Below, in pieces: positions 52,274-60,461 of a DNA stretch of 64,000 bases. A program made the position numbers and the translations under genes. How positions within the stretch are numbered: position 1 is the stretch's first letter; each line of letters opens with the position of its first letter. The notes under the pieces were generated by a model. The model made no database searches, had not been told where the DNA came from, and saw nothing but the letters and a program-made list of their open reading frames with translations. The stretch is from JASLMY01 sp965226475. GTDB taxonomy: Bacteria > Pseudomonadota > Alphaproteobacteria > GCA-2731375. The stretch covers positions 2,232,001-2,296,000 of the forward strand of contig CBDDDJ010000004.1 in the NCBI GenBank assembly GCA_965226475.1, given 5' to 3'.

Positions 52274-52350
52274 TTATCCCAACCGCCAATGAGTGGAACC
52301 CGTTGCCGGTTGTCGTGCGTTCAGGCGCCACGCGGGCTTTTCCTCGGCCT
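52274..52350. repeat. Partial two-hairpin repeat R2, copy e
   Basis: The left hairpin region (caaccgccaatgagtggaac) and spacer with ggcgccacgcgggcttttcc are present; the right hairpin is lost where the epimerase gene ends at 52364. It follows copy d directly, so c, d and e form an array of three. Confidence 0.8.
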
Positions 52351-52363
52351 TGCCCGGTATTGT

Positions 52364-53305
52364 CTACAACCCCAGGCCCGCCACGAAATCATCGATCATG
52401 CGCGAGAGGTCGTGGGTCGGTTGCCAGCCCCATTCCTCTCGCGCGCGGCTGTCGTCGATGGTTTGCGATCTGCCATGCAACATGGGTTTCGTCGGATCGG
52501 GCACGAAGTCGATTTCGGCGTTCGGAAGCCTGGCCCGTACCGCGTCGGCCATATCGCCGGCCGTGGGCGTCGGCTTCATGCCATCCACCAGATAGTTGAC
52601 CATCTCGATGTTCGCGATCGGCGCCCGGGCCAGTTGCACGGTGGCGGTGGCCGCCTCGGTGATATACATCACGGGAACCCGGGTCTCGGGCGTGGTCCAG
52701 ACGGTAAACGGATTGCCCTTGGCGCTCTCCTCGATCATCCAGGAGGTATATTGCACCATGCCCGGCGTCGTGACCCCCGGCCCGATCACGGATGGATAGC
52801 GGATCCCCCGAAAATCCAGACCGAATTTGCGCTTGAAGACCAGGCCCATGTGTTCGCCGAACACTTTCGTCGCGCCATAGAACAGGGTCGGGCGTTGCAG
52901 GGTCGTATCGGTCAGCGCTTCGCCATCGAAGTCGTAGCCGTAAGTGCCGATTGAACTGGAGAAGATCACCTGGCGTACATCGAACAGTCGCGCCGCCTCC
53001 AGCACGTGGAACGTGCCCATGGCGTTGGTCTGGATCGCGCTGGCCGGATCCGCGTCCGATGGCACGGACAACATGGCGCCAAGGTGGTAGATCACCTCCG
53101 GCCGCGTGTCCTTGACCACATCCAAGACATGGGAGAAGTTGCCGACGTCGCCGGCGACGGCGTTTACGCGACCGGCGAGGTCCCCCAGGCGCGTCGGCGA
53201 CGGATCGCGGCTGAACACGGTCACATCGGTTTCGCCCGCGTCCGATAGCTGCCTCGCCACCTCCAACCCTATGAATCCGGCGCCCCCCGTGATCAGCGTC
53301 GCCAT
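52364..53305 (-). CDS. NAD-dependent epimerase/dehydratase (extended SDR)
   Basis: A 313-residue extended SDR. The NAD motif is TLITGGAGFIGLEVARQL; the later active site has Ser in IFSSSIGTYG and YGATK. The middle part SVIGPGVTTPGMVQYTSWMI resembles L-threonine 3-dehydrogenase-like or nucleoside-sugar epimerase-like enzymes, of which it is a catabolic relative. The start MATLITGG is chosen because the longer frame has no site. It ends beside the R2 array. Confidence 0.87.
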   Translation of the reverse strand: MATLITGGAGFIGLEVARQLSDAGETDVTVFSRDPSPTRLGDLAGRVNAVAGDVGNFSHVLDVVKDTRPEVIYHLGAMLSVPSDADPASAIQTNAMGTFHVLEAARLFDVRQVIFSSSIGTYGYDFDGEALTDTTLQRPTLFYGATKVFGEHMGLVFKRKFGLDFRGIRYPSVIGPGVTTPGMVQYTSWMIEESAKGNPFTVWTTPETRVPVMYITEAATATVQLARAPIANIEMVNYLVDGMKPTPTAGDMADAVRARLPNAEIDFVPDPTKPMLHGRSQTIDDSRAREEWGWQPTHDLSRMIDDFVAGLGL

Positions 53306-53548
53306 CCCCAACCCCCCGCATCGATGTTCTCCGGCGTCGAGACACATTATCCCATGTCGCGGCGCAATGACCGACGCCCTGGCGGCGGACCAACGAAAAC
53401 CACGGGGAACCGCCGGCGGGGGCCGGCGGAAGGGGAAGACGATCGTGACCGCGAACTATTGCCCGATGGGCGACCCCATGGCGACCCCACGGCCACGCGC
53501 CGGCCGGCCGTGATTCGGCCAATGGCGTGGCCCGTCGCCCGCGCGTCC
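53306..53548. other. Intergenic region without recognisable gene
   Basis: 243 bp between two minus-strand genes. No conserved frame and no R1 or R2 element is seen. Confidence 0.4.
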
Positions 53549-54316
53549 TCAGGCGGTCTCGGCCTTGAGCGCGTCGAGCTGCAGGCGCGCGCCGGCGACC
53601 ATGCACGCGAGATCGGACGTCAGCATCACCATGTCGAAGCCGCGCTTCACGGCGCCCGCCGCGAACGCCGCGCTGGCACAGTGCATGACGGCCTTGATGC
53701 CGTGCCCGTGGGCGGTTTTCAGGATCTTGTCGCAGGTGGCGAGATGGGTCGGATCGGGATTGTCGCCGCGCGGCTCCAGGCCCAACGCGAACGACAGGTC
53801 GGCCGGCCCGATGTAGACGGCGTCGAGTCCGGGCGTGGCGCAGATGGCATCGAGGTTGGCGAGGCCTTCCTTCGTCTCGATCATGGCCATGACGACGATT
53901 TCGTCGTTGGCATTGGCCACGTAGTCGCCGCCGCCGTAGTGTATGGCGCGTACCGGCCCCGACGAACGCATGCCGACCGGCGGGTAGCGGCACGCCGCCA
54001 CCGCCCTGGCCGCTTCCCCGGCCGTATTGACCAGCGGCACGATGATGCCGTAGGCGCCGAGGTCCAGCGCCTTCATGATGGTCTGCGGCTCGTTCCATGC
54101 GACGCGCACGAAGGGAACCGTGTCCGTCTGCGAGACCGCCTGTAGCAGGGGCCAGAGGTCGTTCATTTCCGAGGTGCCGTGCTGCAAGTCGATGCAAAGG
54201 GCATCGAAGCCCTGACGCGCCATCACCTCGGCCGTGAAGCCATGGGATATGGAGAGCCAACCCAGCGTCACGTATTCGCCGTCACGCCACATCTGCTTGA
54301 TCCTGCTCGCTCGCAT
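53549..54316 (-). CDS. HpcH/HpaI aldolase family protein
   Basis: A 255-residue class II aldolase. Motifs are TLGWLSISHGFTAEVMARQG, FDALCIDLQHGTSEMND, PFVRVAWNEPQTIMKALDLG with the Arg, the metal-ligand Glu in MAMIETKEGLANLDAI and VYIGPADLSFALG. It resembles 4-hydroxy-2-oxoheptanedioate / 2-keto-3-deoxy-L-rhamnonate aldolases. The substrate is not decided. It is distinct in sequence from the aldolase at 33635. Confidence 0.9.
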   Translation of the reverse strand: MRASRIKQMWRDGEYVTLGWLSISHGFTAEVMARQGFDALCIDLQHGTSEMNDLWPLLQAVSQTDTVPFVRVAWNEPQTIMKALDLGAYGIIVPLVNTAGEAARAVAACRYPPVGMRSSGPVRAIHYGGGDYVANANDEIVVMAMIETKEGLANLDAICATPGLDAVYIGPADLSFALGLEPRGDNPDPTHLATCDKILKTAHGHGIKAVMHCASAAFAAGAVKRGFDMVMLTSDLACMVAGARLQLDALKAETA

Positions 54317-54593
54317 GGTCACACCTCGAGTGTTGTTCAATTTGGTGGTGGGGCCGCCGGCGCCGAGGACGTCGCTCGGATGGCCGACTCGCCGGTTCCC
54401 ACAGCGTGCCTTTTTGTGGTGGCGCGGTCGAGCCCCCTCGATCCGCCGACGCCGACCCCCGGCGAAGCGCCGCCGATCGTCGTCGTCATGCGCGATAACG
54501 GCACGCGCGTCGCCCCGGCCCGTCACATGAAGCGCGCGCCGGGCGTCCGACGACGCTCGACATGGCCGGCTCGACTTGATAACGCGCGCGCGG

Positions 54594-56867
54594 TCAGCCG
54601 CAGTCGCTGTCGAGCGGGCTGTAGGAACCGTCATAGGCGCCTAGACAGCGGTATGCGCCGGCGCCGGTCGCTTCCGTCATCGCAAGCTGGCTATGCACGA
54701 TGTTGGCCGTTCCCTTGTTGCCGACGCCGCCCTCGAGGATCGACAGGCGGACCAGCACCTCGCCACCGACATCCAAGGCAATGGCGCCGTTCAGTCGCGC
54801 ATCGGTGATCTCGACACCCCAGGAGCCGGCGGGCACGCTGACCGCGATCGCGGTTTCCGTCGCCCCGCCGTGGACAACGCTGAGATTGCTCAACACCGCG
54901 CCGTCGCCCAGCACCAGCAATCCGTCGAGGCCGTCGCCGGTGATCCTGGTGCGCTTGCGGTCCGTGCCCCGCAGGCTGACGTCCGCCGGCACCACGACCC
55001 GCCGCGCGCCGTAGTCGTAAGTGCCCGGCCCCAGCACCACCACCGCCGAGCCGGTCGCGTCGGCGAGGGCGTCGATCAGCGCGTCGCAGTCGTCCAGGGC
55101 GGTGGCCCCGTCGGCGGCGACGAAGGCGGTGTTGGCGAGCCCCAGCTTGGCCGCCGTGACCGCGCCGTCGGCCAAGGCGTCGGCGCCCACGACGCCCTCG
55201 GCGATGGCGCCTTCGGTCACCGAGCCCGCCGCCATGGTGCCGCTGGTCGCCAGATTGCCGGCCGCGTCGCTGGTCACCACGAACAGCTGTCCGGTCTGGG
55301 CCGCATCGCTGGCCGCGGAATTGATCCCCGGCGCGGTGTAGGTGTTGGCGCCGGTGCCGAAGACCATCTGGTTGGTCCGGCTCGTCGTCGCCCCGACGCC
55401 GATCGCCGTGGCGTCGATGTGAAGGGCCCCGGCGCTCGCGCCGAAGGCCGAAGCCCCGTCGGCACTCGCCTGGGCAAGCCGGCCCACGGCGGTGGCGCGC
55501 ATCGCGGTCGCCAGGGAGCCGTAGCCAAGGGCGGTGGCGAAACGCCCGGTCGCCTGTGAGACCGCGCCCACGGCGGTGGTGAAATTCGCACTGGCGAGGG
55601 AGGCTTGACCGACGGCCGTTGCTCCTTGGCCGTCCCCGCGCGCGGAATGGCCGAGGGCGGTGGCGGAAACCCCGGTCGCCTTGGAGACCGCGCCCAAGGC
55701 GGTGGCGAAATTCGCATTGGCCAGGGAAACTTGACCGACGGCCGTTGCTCGTGGGGCGCGCGCGCGCGCCAGTCGGCCCACGGCGGTCGTGTGATCCGCG
55801 CTCGCCTGGGAGATCTTGCCGAAGGCCAATGCGCCGATGCCGCTCGCCGCGGCATCCTCGCCGATGGCCACCGCGCCCGCCGCCAGCGCCCGCGCGCCGG
55901 TTCCATCGCCGTTCCCGTCATTGCCGATGGCGATGGCGCCCCGGTCGGCGGCCGCATCGCCGCCCTGCGCGTCCTCGCCGAGCGCGATGGCGTTCTCGCC
56001 GATGGCGTCGGCGCTTTCGCCGAGCGCGACCGAATTGACGGTTGTCGCCTGGGAGAGCGTGCCGAGCGCGACCGCATTGGCGGCCGACGCGCCACTGCTG
56101 GTGCCGATGGCGACCGCGCTGCCGCCGGTTGACGCCACGGAGAGAATGCCCATCGCGATCGCATTGTTGGCTGTCGCCATGGCGTTGGGGCCGATGGCGA
56201 CCGCATTGGCGGCTGTCGCCATTGAAGTGTTGCCGAGGGCGATCGCATTGGCCGCGAATGCGTCGGAGGTGCGGCCGATTGCGACCGCGCCGATGGCCGT
56301 CGCCTGTGCGGCGTTGCCGAGGGCCACCGCATCGGTCGCGAGCGCGTCGGACCCGACGCCGAGCGCGACCGTATTGGCGGCGGTGGCATCACTGTTGATG
56401 CCGATGGCGACCGCATTGGCGGCGGTGGCATCGCTGGTGTTGCCGATGGCGACCGCATTGACCGCGAGCGCATCGGACGTACGGCCGAGTGCGACCACGC
56501 CCGCGAAAGTCGCCTCGCTGGAGTTGCCGATGGCCACCGCGTCGATGGCGGTCGCATCGGCGAAAATTCCGATCGCGACCGTATTGTCGGCCGTCGCCTC
56601 GCTGGTATTGCCGATGGCTAACGCATTGGTCGCGGTGGCGCTCGCGCCGTTGCCGCAGGCGAGCCGGCTGTTGTCACCACCCGAATCGGCGCCGAGGTCG
56701 CCATCGATGTTGGTGTCGGCATTGCCGGCATTGCTGGTGTCGAGCAGGCAGTCGTCGGCGAGCGCCGGCGCCGTTACCAGCGGCGCGGTCAGCATTCCAA
56801 GTGCCAGGGCACTCAAAAACGCGATCAATGTCCGTGCAACCGCTAAATCGAACCTATCCGTCTTCAT
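54594..56867 (-). CDS. Secreted Hep/Hag (YadA head) repeat protein with beta-helix-like end
   Basis: A 757-residue secreted protein. The signal peptide (RTLIAFLSALALGMLTAPLV ... ALA) precedes CLLDTSNAGNAD. About 30 copies of the 14-residue head repeat, of the form NAVAIGNTSDATAA, run from about residue 75 to 490, as in trimeric autotransporter heads. The rest (VTEGAIAEGVVGADALADGA and VVVLGPGTYDYGARRVVVPA, TRITGDGLDGLLVLGDGAVL) looks like a right-handed beta-helix. There is no YadA anchor barrel, so it is not a classical autotransporter; it may be released or bound by other means. No chaperone or transporter gene is near. Confidence 0.82.
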   Translation of the reverse strand: MKTDRFDLAVARTLIAFLSALALGMLTAPLVTAPALADDCLLDTSNAGNADTNIDGDLGADSGGDNSRLACGNGASATATNALAIGNTSEATADNTVAIGIFADATAIDAVAIGNSSEATFAGVVALGRTSDALAVNAVAIGNTSDATAANAVAIGINSDATAANTVALGVGSDALATDAVALGNAAQATAIGAVAIGRTSDAFAANAIALGNTSMATAANAVAIGPNAMATANNAIAMGILSVASTGGSAVAIGTSSGASAANAVALGTLSQATTVNSVALGESADAIGENAIALGEDAQGGDAAADRGAIAIGNDGNGDGTGARALAAGAVAIGEDAAASGIGALAFGKISQASADHTTAVGRLARARAPRATAVGQVSLANANFATALGAVSKATGVSATALGHSARGDGQGATAVGQASLASANFTTAVGAVSQATGRFATALGYGSLATAMRATAVGRLAQASADGASAFGASAGALHIDATAIGVGATTSRTNQMVFGTGANTYTAPGINSAASDAAQTGQLFVVTSDAAGNLATSGTMAAGSVTEGAIAEGVVGADALADGAVTAAKLGLANTAFVAADGATALDDCDALIDALADATGSAVVVLGPGTYDYGARRVVVPADVSLRGTDRKRTRITGDGLDGLLVLGDGAVLSNLSVVHGGATETAIAVSVPAGSWGVEITDARLNGAIALDVGGEVLVRLSILEGGVGNKGTANIVHSQLAMTEATGAGAYRCLGAYDGSYSPLDSDCG

Positions 56868-57186
56868 CTTTGCCTCCCCCCGCAGCCGGGTCGAATTATG
56901 CCGAACCCGGTTCCTCCAAGCCATGCTCCGCGACGAAGCGGTTTCGAGCGCCAGACCTGCCCCGGCTTGGACCACGCTTGGAGCGTACCCATGGGGCGGT
57001 TGATCCGGGGGAGCGGGTGGCCGGTACCAATCTTGAAAGAGTCTAGCCGTTTCGTTTCCGGCGAGGCAAACGCAGCTCGGGCCGGGGCCGGTGGGATGGC
57101 GACGATTAGCAGGACCGCGTAGAGCACGACGAAGAGAACGTTCTTGACCGCCGGCAGCATGGGACTTTGGTTTGCGGCCAGGCTTA
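56868..57186. other. Intergenic region with degenerate R1 copy
   Basis: 319 bp upstream of the head-repeat gene. It includes a decayed R1-like repeat at 56960-57052. No gene is supported; a small hydrophobic minus-strand frame near 57070-57160 (NVLFVVLYAVLLIVAI) could be a signal-like relic. Confidence 0.45.
56960..57052. repeat. Degenerate palindromic repeat R1, copy d
   Basis: ccccggcttggaccac and gcggttgatccggggg form a shortened stem around cttggagcgtacccatgg, which resembles the R1 loop gtggagtgtacccttgg. The right flank aatcttgaaagagtctag resembles the flank after copy b (aatttgaaatgctctag). Confidence 0.65.
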
Positions 57187-57321
57187 TACCGACCTGCGAT
57201 GAGTGCAACTCATCTCGGGTCAGCAAGCGCGACCGCGCCCCCGAGCAAAGCCGAGGAAAAGCCCGCGTGGCGTCCGGACGCCAGACAACCCGCAATGAGT
57301 TCCACTCATCGCGGGTCGATA
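57187..57321. repeat. Two-hairpin repeat R2, copy f, inverted, beside a RAYT remnant
   Basis: Reverse orientation to copies a-e: it starts taccgacctgcgatgagtgc, with cgaggaaaagcccgcgtggc in the spacer (complement of the conserved spacer) and ends ttccactcatcgcgggtcga. It overlaps by about 15 bp the 3' end of the RAYT pseudogene. Confidence 0.88.
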
Positions 57322-57701
57322 TCACCCGCCATGATGCGGCGGCCGACGAGGGCTTCGATGGACCCGGTGAATGCGGCGCCGCCCCGGGGCCGCCCTGGGG
57401 CCGCCCGATACGCTCCGAGCGGCGCGGCCGGTCCCGCGCGCCATCGTCTCCCACGCCCGCCGGCGGCGGGGCGGCCACGTCGGGCAACCGTCGATCGACG
57501 GGCCCGGGCGTCGTGGCGCCGTCGCCGCAGCCGGTCATGCGCGCATGCGGGCGCGACCTCGCCGGCTCGGCGCTCGCGGCCGAGGAATCGCGGTAAAATG
57601 TCGTAATCCCCGTCGTGGAGGAACGCCCGCCGTCGCCCGTTGCCCCGTCGGGCGGCGCGATGCGGGACGCCGGGGGCCACGAAGCGGGCAGGAAGGGCCA
57701 T
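57306..57701 (-). pseudogene. Remnant of a REP-associated tyrosine transposase (RAYT)
   Basis: The N terminus reads MALPARFVAPGVPHRAARRG followed by NGRRRAFLHDGDYDILPRFL, closely matching the RAYT start (ARxVxPGxPHHVTQRGNxRQxxFxxDxDY). The C-terminal segments GRPxGGxxAFTGSIEALVGRRI resemble the RAYT end (TGRPLG...FxxxLExxxGRRL). The middle, with the HxH metal motif and catalytic Tyr, is missing or out of frame, and 131 codons are far short of about 200-230. So it is inactive. It is beside R2 copy f. Confidence 0.6.
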
Positions 57702-57707
57702 GCTCGA

Positions 57708-57723
57708 CCCCCCCCCCCCCCCC
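57708..57723. repeat. Homopolymer of 16 C
   Basis: A run of 16 C on the plus strand, equal to poly-G just before the RAYT remnant's ATG (7 bp away). It may be slippery and phase-variable, or an assembly artefact. Confidence 0.9.
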
Positions 57724-58114
57724 GCATCGCGGAAGTTTCGTCAATTGAGTGCACCGTCACCGGAATCCGTCTTGCATCCCCGTGAATAACGCTTTGATTT
57801 GACTGGGGCTTTGTGACATCACGTAGACCACCGTCTGTGAGCGCCTACCGGGACGGGAACATATTCGGGGCGTGCCAGCATGCGGGATGTCCGATGCTGG
57901 TGAAGGCAGACGAACCGGGCCCGAGGCGTCAAGTCGGCTTCTAGCCAAAATTCACCGTTCGGAAGATGCCGAGGCTGAGGTCGGTTCATGGTTCACAACT
58001 AGTCGCCGAGGCCCGTCGAATCATCGGCTGGCTGGGATGCCTGCAAGACGTATGTAGTCGACAAAAGGCTGGAGCCTCGCAACAGGTGTTGTAGGCTGGA
58101 ACAGGGGGAATAGT
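57724..58114. other. Intergenic region without recognisable gene
   Basis: 391 bp of lower GC. It contains tgcaccgtcaccggaat at 57750-57766, nearly identical to 2678-2694 next to the IS66 insertion. Otherwise it shows nothing that can be assigned; the last 60 bp may hold the promoter for the following gene. Confidence 0.45.
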
Positions 58115-58948
58115 ATGTCCAGCCATAGCGTGGTGCAGGTATCCGACACGCACCTCAGTCCGACCCACGGCTATTTTTACGACAATTGGCTCGTTTTCCT
58201 GGAGGAAATGGACGCGCTCGGACCCGATCTCGTTCTGCACACGGGCGACCTCTGCTTCAACGCACCGGACGAGCCGGAGGATCTCGTCTTCGCCCGCGCC
58301 CAAATGGATCGCCTGCGCTGCGATTGGCTGGCGCTGCCGGGCAATCACGACATCGGCGAGCCCGGCGAACGTCCGCGCCTCGGTCAGTCCGTAAACGCCA
58401 AGCGGCTCGGGCGATGGGATCGATCATTCGGCAAGGACCACTTCTGCCGCGATCTCGGCGAATGGCGGCTCGTCGGTATCGACAGCGAGCTGCTGGGGAG
58501 TGGCCTGGCCGAGGAACGTACCCAGGAAGACTTCCTCGAACGAACCCTACGGGAGGCCGGCGGGCGCCCGGTCGGCCTCTTTCTGCACAAGCCGTTGTTC
58601 CTCGCCGATCCGGGAAACGCCGAACAGGAGGGAGTCTGCGTGCCGCCAGAACCACGCGCCCGCTTGCTGCACTGTCTCGAGGACGCCGGGGTGCGCTTCG
58701 TCGCTTGCGGCCACCTGCATGGCTACCACCGCTCGAGGCTTGGCGCCATGGAGATCGTCTGGTGTCCCACTACCGCCTTCATCGACCCGCGCAAGACGTG
58801 GCCGGTCGAAGTATCGAACCGCGTTGGCTACCTCGAGTGGCGCTTCGAGAACGAAGACCATTCACATCGTTTCGTCGAGCCATCCCGGCTCGCCAACATC
58901 GACCCGCGCAAGACGTGGCCGGTCGAAGTATCGAACCGCGTTGGCTAA
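58115..58948 (+). CDS. Calcineurin-like metallophosphoesterase with C-terminal tandem duplication
   Basis: A 277-residue phosphodiesterase of the class III cyclic-nucleotide type. Metal-site motifs in order are QVSDTHLS, LHTGDLCFN, LPGNHDIG and VACGHLHGYH. The 3' end is altered: the 117-bp segment encoding IDPRKTWPVEVSNRVGYLEW and onward is repeated with 11 bp missing in the second copy, so the frame ends NRVG-stop. Without it the protein would go on to LTNWTSAHGTTTNLPPRPLD. The catalytic domain is intact. Expression start ATG 58115 follows acaggggg. Confidence 0.87.
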   Translation: MSSHSVVQVSDTHLSPTHGYFYDNWLVFLEEMDALGPDLVLHTGDLCFNAPDEPEDLVFARAQMDRLRCDWLALPGNHDIGEPGERPRLGQSVNAKRLGRWDRSFGKDHFCRDLGEWRLVGIDSELLGSGLAEERTQEDFLERTLREAGGRPVGLFLHKPLFLADPGNAEQEGVCVPPEPRARLLHCLEDAGVRFVACGHLHGYHRSRLGAMEIVWCPTTAFIDPRKTWPVEVSNRVGYLEWRFENEDHSHRFVEPSRLANIDPRKTWPVEVSNRVG

Positions 58949-59003
58949 CTTCGAGAACGAAGACCATTCACATCGTTTCGTCGAGCCATCCCGGCTCGCC
59001 AAC
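58781..59003 (+). repeat. Imperfect tandem duplication in the phosphoesterase gene
   Basis: Unit 1 is 58781-58897 (117 bp) and unit 2 is 58898-59003 (106 bp). They are identical except that unit 2 lacks 11 bp around ctcgagtggcg, which creates an early TAA. This is a recent event. Confidence 0.93.
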
Positions 59004-59188
59004 ATCGATCTCACCAACTGGACCAGTGCCCACGGCACGACGACCAACCTCCCGCCGAGACCCCTCGACCGCTCGACGTGAGCCGCCGCCACAATCGTTG
59101 CCGTGATTCTGACCCGCACCCGATGGAGGTCAAAAGCTGGCGGCATAGTGCCCGTCGAGACGACATGGCCCCCAGGCGCACTCTTAGC

Positions 59189-59410
59189 CGAGGCTGTTGA
59201 AAAAGTCGGTTGTCAGGCGGCGCGAGGATTCACCCGATTTGATCTTGCAGGGAGAGGATGACATCAGGGACCATCTCAACGGCGCTGCGAGCCCTCTGGA
59301 CTGGATTTTGAATGCGTCCACCGGTCCCTTCGTGTTGATGATGCACGACACCGCTCTGTGGGCAAGAAATTTCCAGCCTTGGGCCTAAAACCGACTTTTT
59401 CAACAGCCTC
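59189..59410. mobile_element. MITE-like remnant of an IS1182/IS5-type element
   Basis: 222 bp with perfect 22-bp inverted ends, gaggctgttgaaaaagtcgg then tt, and a flanking agcc at 59185-59188 and 59411-59414. The interior contains a short transposase-like frame (PFVLMMHDTALWARNFQPWA) but no complete gene. It would need a full-length relative for movement. Confidence 0.8.
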
Positions 59411-59493
59411 AGCCACAAGGCGACATGCGCCTGCCTAATCGTTTATACTCTCAAACCTCTGGTCTGATCTGGCTTGAACTAGGGAGGGAGAAA

Positions 59494-59877
59494 ATGGCGA
59501 TCTTCACGCACGTCGTCCTGGGAACCAACGATCTCGGCAAGGCGACCGAATTCTATGACGCCGTGCTCGGCACGCTTGGTGCAAAGAATCTCGGCCCTCT
59601 GGGTGAGAACATGGTGATGTACGGAGCCAACGAACCCGAGTTTTTGGTAACCAGACCCGCCGATGGCCAACCGGCCACTCATGCGAACGGCGGTACGGTC
59701 GGCTTTGCCGCGCCAAATCGTGATGCAGTGCACAAGTTTCATGAAGCGGGTCTCGCAAATGGTGGCTCCAATGAGGGCGAGCCCGGTCCGCGTAACTTCA
59801 CGCCTACCGCCTACGCTGCATATTTGCGCGATCCGGATGGCAACAAAATCTGCACCTACTGTTTCGTGGAAGAATAA
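59494..59877 (+). CDS. Glyoxalase/VOC-family protein
   Basis: A 127-residue single VOC domain: FTHVVLGTNDLGKATEFYDAVL at the start, THANGGTVGFAAPNRDAVHKF in the middle, and YAAYLRDPDGNKICTYCF at the end with the usual metal-site Glu lost to Cys/Phe region. Such proteins serve as dioxygenases, isomerases or resistance proteins; the role is unknown. The ATG follows agggagggag. Confidence 0.88.
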   Translation: MAIFTHVVLGTNDLGKATEFYDAVLGTLGAKNLGPLGENMVMYGANEPEFLVTRPADGQPATHANGGTVGFAAPNRDAVHKFHEAGLANGGSNEGEPGPRNFTPTAYAAYLRDPDGNKICTYCFVEE

Positions 59878-60148
59878 GCTAAGAGCGGACCGTCTCCGCC
59901 ATGGGCCTCCCTGCCCGAGTGACGGCCGATCATCGGAACCTACGCACGTTCGGGTTGTGAGTCCACGTGACCAATCGGGGCGACCGGTTAGTCCGCCGAA
60001 GCTCGCTGTCGATCATCATTCTCCGTCAAGCACATCCTAATGTTATGGGGAATTCTGGCAGTACACCGGACGTGATCCGGGCGAAAGCCGACATTCGTCC
60101 GACCGGCGCCATCGCAAGTGGCCATGCCCACTCTGTACACTCGCCACC
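59878..60148. other. Intergenic region without recognisable gene
   Basis: 271 bp downstream of the VOC gene; no gene, repeat or terminator could be supported. Confidence 0.4.
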
Positions 60149-60430
60149 ATGCTCCGCCTCGCCCTCCTACTCACGCTCCTTGCCACCCTCGCCCTGGCCG
60201 ACGTCAACGGCCCAGCCCGCGTGATCGACGGCGACAGGATCGAGGTGGCCGTTCCGCCGCCCACAAGGTCCGGCCCCCTGGCCGTAAGCGGGTCGCCCGA
60301 GGCCGCCCATCCGCCCAGGCCTACCCCTTCTTCCGCTCCAAAAACGGCTTCATCATTTTCCGCTGCTGGCCGGTTTCGTGGGCGGCAATATAGGCTTGTA
60401 TACTTTCCGTGTAAGCGCCGCCCGCGGTCG
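60149..60430 (+). pseudogene. Remnant of a secreted thermonuclease-like (SNase) gene
   Basis: A signal peptide MLRLALLLTLLATLALA is followed by DVNGPARVIDGDRIEVA, which matches the SNase-like family start (G.A.VIDGDT(I/L)EV). The Thr of GDT is Arg, and the sequence then loses resemblance through apparent frameshifts. No RLxxIDAPE block follows. A decayed copy. Confidence 0.45.
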
Positions 60431-60461
60431 GCCAACGGAGAGGCGACCGGGGAGACGGGAA

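Noticed and set aside
55274..56557. Minus-strand alternative frame in the head-repeat gene rich in SPSA repeats
   Set aside because: Periodicity results from the 42-bp head repeat read in the wrong frame.
56864..57760. 298-codon minus-strand frame across R2 copy f and the RAYT remnant
   Set aside because: Low complexity and crosses the homopolymer; the RAYT resemblance lies in a different frame for most of its length.
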